From Hyphomicrobiales bacterium (GTDB lineage: Bacteria; Pseudomonadota; Alphaproteobacteria; Rhizobiales; Rhizobiaceae), in the NCBI GenBank assembly GCA_900471605.1, contig UCEY01000020.1, positions 31,259 through 95,258 on the forward strand: DNA of 64,000 nt. The letters run 5' to 3'. The translations under genes and the position numbers were made by a program. The first letter of the stretch is position 1; each line of letters starts with the position of its first letter. The notes beneath the pieces are model-generated. The model ran no database searches and was not told the origin of the DNA. It saw nothing but the letters and a program-made list of their open reading frames with translations. Below are positions 59,327-64,000 of the stretch, in pieces.

Positions 59327-60184
59327 GTGAGCTTTGAAGCAGCATTTCAACGTATCGGCGACGACATATCACCGTTCTGTCTCGGTATCGATCCTGCGCC
59401 CGGCCTTCTGACCGCGGCCGGATTGACGAACGACAAGGCGGGACTGCGGACTTTCTACGAACGCCTGCTGGATTCCACCCAAGGCTTGGTCTCGGTCGTA
59501 AAGCCCCAGGTCAGCTATTTCGAGCGCTTTGGCCCGGACGGTCTGATCGAGCTGAAACGGCTCATCGATATGGCGCATGATCGCGGGTATCTGGTCATCG
59601 TCGACGCCAAGCGCGGCGATATTGATACAAGCTCCGCCGGTTATGCCGAAGCTTATCTCGGTCCGTCCAGTTACTACAATGCCGACGCGCTCACTGTGAC
59701 GGCCTATCTCGGCTTCGGTGCCCTCAATCCAATTTTCGATAGGGCGGCAGAACACGGCAAAGGCGTCTTCGTTGTCGTCATGTCATCGAACAGCGAAGGG
59801 CAGCCGATTCAGACGGCGATCCTGAAGGACCGGGACCAGAGCGTGGCGGCATATCTGGTTGAGGAGATCAACGCTTACAATGAGCGCCGGCAGCAGAAAG
59901 TGATCGGCGCGGTGCTCGGCGCCACCCGCGAGCTTCAACAGCTCGAAGGCCTGATAGAAGCCCTGGACCAGAACCTGATCCTGTGCCCGGGCATTGGCCA
60001 TCAGGGCGCGACATTCGAGGATCTCGGAAAGACGTTCCGCAAGGCTCGCCGCAACCTGATCCCGATCATGGCCCGCAGCATCGTCCGGGAAGGGTTCAGC
60101 AACAACATTCTGCGCTCGGTCATCCATGAACGGAACAATCAGGCCGTCGCGTTCCGTCGTGGCCCGGATAAACCGCTGAACTGA
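59327..60184 (+). CDS. pyrF: Orotidine 5'-phosphate decarboxylase, type 2
   Basis: A 285-aa decarboxylase of the mycobacterial/type 2 branch. The active-site motif is VDAKRGDID near residue 95, with LGIDPAPGLL at the start and DALTVTAYLG later; the catalytic lysine-aspartate pairs are intact. It makes UMP from OMP, or acts on a related ribonucleotide. Alphaproteobacteria generally have the shorter type 1 enzyme, so this is likely an additional, pathway-linked copy. GTG 59327 follows AAGGGA. It lies between the NMT1-like and epimerase genes, in the same direction. Confidence 0.88.
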   Translation: MSFEAAFQRIGDDISPFCLGIDPAPGLLTAAGLTNDKAGLRTFYERLLDSTQGLVSVVKPQVSYFERFGPDGLIELKRLIDMAHDRGYLVIVDAKRGDIDTSSAGYAEAYLGPSSYYNADALTVTAYLGFGALNPIFDRAAEHGKGVFVVVMSSNSEGQPIQTAILKDRDQSVAAYLVEEINAYNERRQQKVIGAVLGATRELQQLEGLIEALDQNLILCPGIGHQGATFEDLGKTFRKARRNLIPIMARSIVREGFSNNILRSVIHERNNQAVAFRRGPDKPLN

Positions 60185-60362
60185 GCATTGCGAGGGCACA
60201 GCTTTTGCCTTCGCATGAAAACACGATTACGGTTGATACAGACGCACATCACCTCCTGCCGGGCTTTCGCGCGGCAGGATCCGAAAAGGATCTTGATATG
60301 GCAGTTGAGGGCTTGGAATCCTATTGTCTCGCTGGTCGAGATATCGCGACATCGGGGTCGCC

Positions 60363-61349
60363 ATGACCCGTCTGCTCCTTCGTGTTGCCGAAGAGCGTTT
60401 TCGGGTTGCCGGAACTTTTACGATATCGCGAGGCTCGCGCACGGAAATCCGTGTTGTCACCGTAGAGCTCCACGATGGCGCGTTTTGCGGACGCGGTGAA
60501 TGTGTGCCCTATCAGCGCTATGGCGAGACCGTCGAAGGCGTGATCGAAACTATCCGGTCGCTTGCGGAAGATCTTTCCAACGGGCTGGATCGTGTTGGTC
60601 TTCTTTCGCGCCTTCCAGCCGGCGCGGCGCGCAATGCCCTCGATTGCGCCTTTTGGGATCTGGAGGCGAAGAGAAGCGGCTTGGCGGTCTGGAAGCTTGC
60701 GGGGCTTCCGCCGCCGGCGCGGTTGAGCACCGCCTACACGCTCTCCTTGGGGGAGCCTGGTTCCATGCGGGACGCGGCCGTGCAGAACGCCCATCGTCCT
60801 CTCCTCAAGATCAAGCTGGGTTCCGATCGCGATGCGGAACGTATCGAAGCCATACGCTCCGGGGCTCCCCATTCCACGTTGATTGTCGACGCCAATGAGG
60901 GCTGGACAATCGACCAATATCTCGACCTTGCACCACATTTGGTGAGCATGGGCGTCGCCCTGGTGGAACAGCCATTGCCGGCCGGCGCGGACGAGGTATT
61001 GCGGGAAATCGTTCGCCCCCTGCCGATCTGCGCAGATGAGAGCTGCCATGACCGGCATTCTCTCAAGGACCTCGTCGGAAAATATGACGCCGTCAACATA
61101 AAGCTCGACAAGACTGGCGGCCTGACCGAAGCGCTGGAATTGAAACGGGAGGCTCTGAACGCGGGGTTCGACCTGATGGTCGGTTGCATGCTCGGCACAT
61201 CGCTGGCCATGGCGCCAGCCTTTCTTGTTGCGCAAGGAGCCCGCTATGTCGATCTCGACGCGCCACTTCTGCTCGCGGAGGACCGGGAGATTCCGGTTCA
61301 GTACAATGGCTCGGTGATGGAGCCGCCGACCGGGTCTCTTTGGGGCTGA
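60363..61349 (+). CDS. Enolase-superfamily dipeptide epimerase-like enzyme
   Basis: A 328-aa enzyme of the muconate lactonizing subgroup, closest to L-Ala-D/L-Glu-type dipeptide epimerases. The lysine pair is in LLKIKLGSD, and the metal ligands are in IVDANEGW, LVEQPLP and CADESCH, with the second catalytic lysine in VNIKLDKTGG. N-acylamino acid racemases and other epimerases of the subgroup cannot be excluded. I chose ATG 60363 over the longer frame at 60324. It would change the stereochemistry of a dipeptide or N-acyl amino acid in the pathway encoded here. The 180 bases ahead of it hold nothing evident. Confidence 0.85.
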   Translation: MTRLLLRVAEERFRVAGTFTISRGSRTEIRVVTVELHDGAFCGRGECVPYQRYGETVEGVIETIRSLAEDLSNGLDRVGLLSRLPAGAARNALDCAFWDLEAKRSGLAVWKLAGLPPPARLSTAYTLSLGEPGSMRDAAVQNAHRPLLKIKLGSDRDAERIEAIRSGAPHSTLIVDANEGWTIDQYLDLAPHLVSMGVALVEQPLPAGADEVLREIVRPLPICADESCHDRHSLKDLVGKYDAVNIKLDKTGGLTEALELKREALNAGFDLMVGCMLGTSLAMAPAFLVAQGARYVDLDAPLLLAEDREIPVQYNGSVMEPPTGSLWG

Positions 61350-61436
61350 CGCGGCCAGCCTGAACTGGATTGACTGTCACGCCGATCAAGCGGGCACGGG
61401 CGTTTCAGCCGTTTTGCGATTGATCAACGGGGATGT

Positions 61437-62996
61437 TCACGCATCCGCAGTGTCGAAGAGATAGTTGCTGCCGAAGGTCGGGCCGACTGAGAGTGCAGTG
61501 AACCAGTCGCGGGTCGCGACATACTCGACCTGCTGGTAGATGAAAATGTAAGGGCCGGTAGAAGCAACCTCGTCCTGCAGAAGCCGGTAGCGTTCCGCCC
61601 TCAGGTGGGGATCCGAGATCGTAAGCGCGTCGTCCGCCATTCGGCTTAACTCCGGTGCGAACCAGCCATTGCGCCACGCAAGAATACCCGCCTCCTTTTC
61701 GGAGTCATTGTCTGTATTCTTGAGAAAGGCCTTGGCGTTGGAATTGGGATCCCAATAATCCGTACCCCAGCGGCCGCAATAGAGATCGTGCTTGCGGCCG
61801 CGAAATTTGCCGAGCACAGATTTGCCGGTGTCGGGCAGCAACGTCAGTTCCACGCCCACCAGTGCCAGCGATTTCTGGAAGATGGAAGCGACGCCCATGA
61901 CAGTCGGAAAGTGGTGTACGTCCATGGAAATCTTGAAACCGTCTGCCAAGCCAGCCTCCTCCAGCAGATGCCTGGCTTTCTCCGGATCATAGGCGAAGCG
62001 GTTTTTGTCCTCGTCGCCGAGCATTCCCAACGGCAGGAACCCCTGATGCACGCGTCCCGAACCCTCCAGCCACTGCTGCTGCATGTTCTCGTAGTCGACG
62101 AGATGCTTAAAGGCGCGGATGACCTGCGGCTTGGAAAGGAGAGGATGCAATTGGTTGAGGCTGATAAAGAGGATCGCCCCCTTGGGTGCGCCTGACACGC
62201 GGCAAACACCACTCTCCCGCGCGATCTCGAGCTGCCGGAAATCGAGGCTGCGGGCAACGTCGATCCTGCCTTCAAGGAGAAGGTCGAGTTGTGTCGACCC
62301 ATCCGGAATATGACGATACTCGATGACGGCGAGGGAAGTCGGTTGCCGGGAGTATTTGTTCCTCGTCAGCACGACCGGCTGACCGGGACGCCAGTCAGAA
62401 ACCGCAAACGGGCCGGACCCTGCGGTGTTTCCCTTCAGCCAACCATTGCCGAAAGCCGGTGCATCCGCGTCCGCGCCGCAAGCCTGTTCGATTGCCTTCC
62501 TGTCGACGATCGACGCCGCATTGGAGGTGAGGCAGTTCAGAACGAAACTCGGCGCGAACGCGGTATCCAACGTCAGCCGGAAGGTTCTCTCGTCTTCCGC
62601 CACCGCCTTTTCGCCGACGTTTTCGGGCGTCAGGCCGAGTTCCTGCAAGATTTCGGCAGGCCCTTTGGCGAAGGTGACCGCGCGTTTGAAGGACCAGGCG
62701 ACATCATCGGCCGTGACGGAGTTGCCCGAAGAGAATTTCAAGTTCGGGCGCAAGCGAAACCAAAATCGCAACCCGTCCGGTGAAATGCTCCAGCTCTCCG
62801 CCGCCTCCGGCTTGATCCTCGACGGGTCGTCCCGGTCGAGCCGAACCAGACGTTCGTAAACGTTCCCAAGAATCTCGGAAACGGTACGTTCATAGCCCTC
62901 AGCCGGATCGAGCGTCATCAGGTCGTCGATTGACATTCCCATGACCAGCCTGTGGCCGTCCCGACAGGGTCGCTCCGCTTCGTTTTCAGAAGACAT
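61437..62996 (-). CDS. Family-5 (peptide/nickel-type) solute-binding-fold protein lacking a signal peptide
   Basis: A 519-aa protein of the DppA/OppA fold: DDLMTLDPAEGYERTVSEIL near the start, PEAAESWSISPDGLRFWFRL, SVTADDVAWSFKRAVTF, NTAGSGPFAVSDWRPG and the late YIFIYQQVEYVATRDWF. The N-terminus (SSENEAERPCRDGHRLV) is hydrophilic, with no export signal, and no permease or ATPase is adjacent. As with the NMT1-like protein at 58397, this implies a cytoplasmic binding protein or an enzyme-like use of the fold. It is encoded divergently from nothing nearby and follows the nucleotidyltransferase gene on the same strand. Confidence 0.85.
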   Translation of the reverse strand: MSSENEAERPCRDGHRLVMGMSIDDLMTLDPAEGYERTVSEILGNVYERLVRLDRDDPSRIKPEAAESWSISPDGLRFWFRLRPNLKFSSGNSVTADDVAWSFKRAVTFAKGPAEILQELGLTPENVGEKAVAEDERTFRLTLDTAFAPSFVLNCLTSNAASIVDRKAIEQACGADADAPAFGNGWLKGNTAGSGPFAVSDWRPGQPVVLTRNKYSRQPTSLAVIEYRHIPDGSTQLDLLLEGRIDVARSLDFRQLEIARESGVCRVSGAPKGAILFISLNQLHPLLSKPQVIRAFKHLVDYENMQQQWLEGSGRVHQGFLPLGMLGDEDKNRFAYDPEKARHLLEEAGLADGFKISMDVHHFPTVMGVASIFQKSLALVGVELTLLPDTGKSVLGKFRGRKHDLYCGRWGTDYWDPNSNAKAFLKNTDNDSEKEAGILAWRNGWFAPELSRMADDALTISDPHLRAERYRLLQDEVASTGPYIFIYQQVEYVATRDWFTALSVGPTFGSNYLFDTADA

Positions 62997-63069
62997 TTCT
63001 TGGATCTCGCAATGAAAGAACCTCCGGCGCGGATGTGTCCATCGCGCCGATGAGGTTCTGGTCTGTCGG

Positions 63070-64000
63070 TCAGACGTTCTGGGTTAGAAACTCGCGGACG
63101 GATCTCGTGCCCGAGCTGAACAGAAGGCGACGGAACTCGAACTCAAGGACCGTCTGGGGATCGTGGAAGGGCTCCGTCAGGAACTCCTGCTGCGTCAGAC
63201 GCAGTGCCTCTTCAACCGAATAGAAGTTCCGGGTGTCGGCGTCGAGCAGGGCCGTGTCCGCCTCGTAGATCCGCGCAACCAGATCGCAAGCTGAAAGCAC
63301 GGCTGCCTTGCGATCCTCGGCAGAGCGCCCGGCCGATCCGTACCAGTCGATAATGTCCTGACCAAGAGGGCGCAGCGGCTCGGGCAGGCGCTTCAGGTTC
63401 TGCATCACCCATTTGGGCTTGCCATTGGTACTGCCGGCAAGATGGCACAGGCCGGCGGCCTGATCCATCAGGAACATCGTGCAGACCAGCAGGCTGGTAT
63501 CAAAGTCGCCCGAGCCCCAGGTTCCCATCACATCCTTGAATTCGGGATAGCCGCCGGTCCGGTTCCGATATTGAACGAACGACATCTGCTTCCAGAAATC
63601 CGCCGAGAACAACTCGGCGAATTCGTCGCCGCCCGTCAGCGCGATGCCGACCTGCATCTTGTGCAAGCCGTCTTCATAGGCGTGCGGCAGCTTCTTGCGC
63701 AGCGTCTTTGTGCGCTCTCGCGCCTGGCTATGGAGGCCGAGAACCTCGTCCTTCATCGCCTGGATCTCGGCGCGTGTGTAATATTCCACATCGATGGCGA
63801 AACCATCCTCGCGGATGTAGTCGACGAAAGTGCGAAGCCCGCCACTCTGTTCGATGATGAAGCTGTGATCGCCGGTGTGCCGGACCGAAGGAAGCTGGTC
63901 ACAGATGACATAGGCGTCGAGGTCGGAATGCTTGCTGCCAATGCCCTCGACCAAGGTGCCCGACAGGATGACGATGTCGCCCCCGGCCGGGGCACATCGC
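63070..64000 (-). CDS. Nucleotidyltransferase-domain protein, 5' end outside window
   Basis: The right window edge cuts this leftward gene; about 310 codons are visible. Upstream of the first methionine-like codon the frame remains open and encodes the polymerase-beta-type motif SGTLVEGIGSKHSDLDAYVI, where the GS and DxD residues bind metal and nucleotide, so the real start lies beyond position 64000. The rest is helical without a familiar domain, ending VREFLTQNV. Such proteins transfer a nucleotide to a small molecule or an RNA/protein. It is probably co-transcribed with the downstream family-5 binding-like gene. Confidence 0.78.
   Translation of the reverse strand, partial: RCAPAGGDIVILSGTLVEGIGSKHSDLDAYVICDQLPSVRHTGDHSFIIEQSGGLRTFVDYIREDGFAIDVEYYTRAEIQAMKDEVLGLHSQARERTKTLRKKLPHAYEDGLHKMQVGIALTGGDEFAELFSADFWKQMSFVQYRNRTGGYPEFKDVMGTWGSGDFDTSLLVCTMFLMDQAAGLCHLAGSTNGKPKWVMQNLKRLPEPLRPLGQDIIDWYGSAGRSAEDRKAAVLSACDLVARIYEADTALLDADTRNFYSVEEALRLTQQEFLTEPFHDPQTVLEFEFRRLLFSSGTRSVREFLTQNV

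Noticed and set aside
1..64000. CRISPR array, tRNA, rRNA or prophage genes
   Set aside because: No regularly spaced direct repeats, cloverleaf-like tRNA ends, rRNA blocks or phage structural genes were recognised by reading; a covariance-model scan could still find small RNAs.

Overview
The window looks like a chromosome or large-replicon segment of an alphaproteobacterium of the Rhizobium/Agrobacterium/Ensifer type. The evidence is a high G+C at third codon positions, many solute-binding-protein ABC uptake systems, a PrsDE/PrtDE-like type I secretion pair, and catabolic operons typical of rhizobia. It contains about 53 protein genes and no rRNA, tRNA, CRISPR array or intact insertion sequence that I can recognise. 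Both ends cut genes.

Region 1 (1-2.5 kb): the 3' part of a type I secretion ABC exporter and its HlyD-family adaptor. Region 2 (2.8-16.3 kb): an amino-acid catabolic island consisting of a TetR regulator, an Ldh-family reductase, a DapA-family lyase, an amidohydrolase, a complete branched-chain-type ABC importer, a GAF protein, a proline-racemase-family enzyme with the Cys/Thr signature of trans-3-hydroxy-L-proline dehydratase, RidA, DUF1028 and a LysR regulator. Together these suggest uptake and breakdown of hydroxyproline-like compounds. A truncated PotB/C-type permease sits inside it. Region 3 (16.4-23.1 kb): a GH3 glycosidase and a polyamine-type ABC importer with a fused double permease. 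Region 4 (23.2-26.0 kb): a flavin monooxygenase-like protein and an ArgE-like deacylase.

Region 5 (26-38 kb): nucleobase/nucleoside metabolism. On the minus strand are PyrK-PyrD-type dihydroorotate/dihydropyrimidine dehydrogenase subunits and an N-carbamoyl amidase with an extra C-terminal helical domain. Divergent from these is an NMT1/THI5-type ABC importer interleaved with a nucleoside phosphorylase and phosphopentomutase. A second NMT1-type importer follows, with an XRE-family regulator facing it.

Region 6 (39-53 kb, minus strand): two long gene sets with a pteridine/pyrimidine flavour. They encode a DMT transporter, an asparaginase-like protein, a RutA-like flavin monooxygenase, a COG0402-type deaminase, a beta-RFAP-synthase-like GHMP protein, a flavodoxin-like reductase, an ACMSD-like decarboxylase, a three-subunit molybdenum hydroxylase, a PTPS-like protein and GTP cyclohydrolase I. 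Region 7 (53-57 kb, plus strand): a possible 21-codon micro-ORF behind a promoter and inverted repeats, a stand-alone copy of the helical domain found on the amidase, a 2OG-Fe dioxygenase, a methyltransferase and a LysE exporter. Region 8 (57-64 kb): a second copy of the XRE regulator facing an NMT1-like protein that lacks a signal peptide, type-2 OMP decarboxylase, a dipeptide epimerase, a family-5 solute-binding-like protein also without a signal peptide, and a nucleotidyltransferase.

The most interesting part is 39-64 kb. Paralogous XRE/NMT1 pairs, a shared uncharacterised helical domain, pterin-forming enzymes, a beta-RFAP-synthase homologue and accessory pyrimidine enzymes suggest a linked and probably undescribed pathway that makes or degrades a pteridine- or pyrimidine-derived molecule. 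The family assignments come from reading motifs; the pathway is inference.
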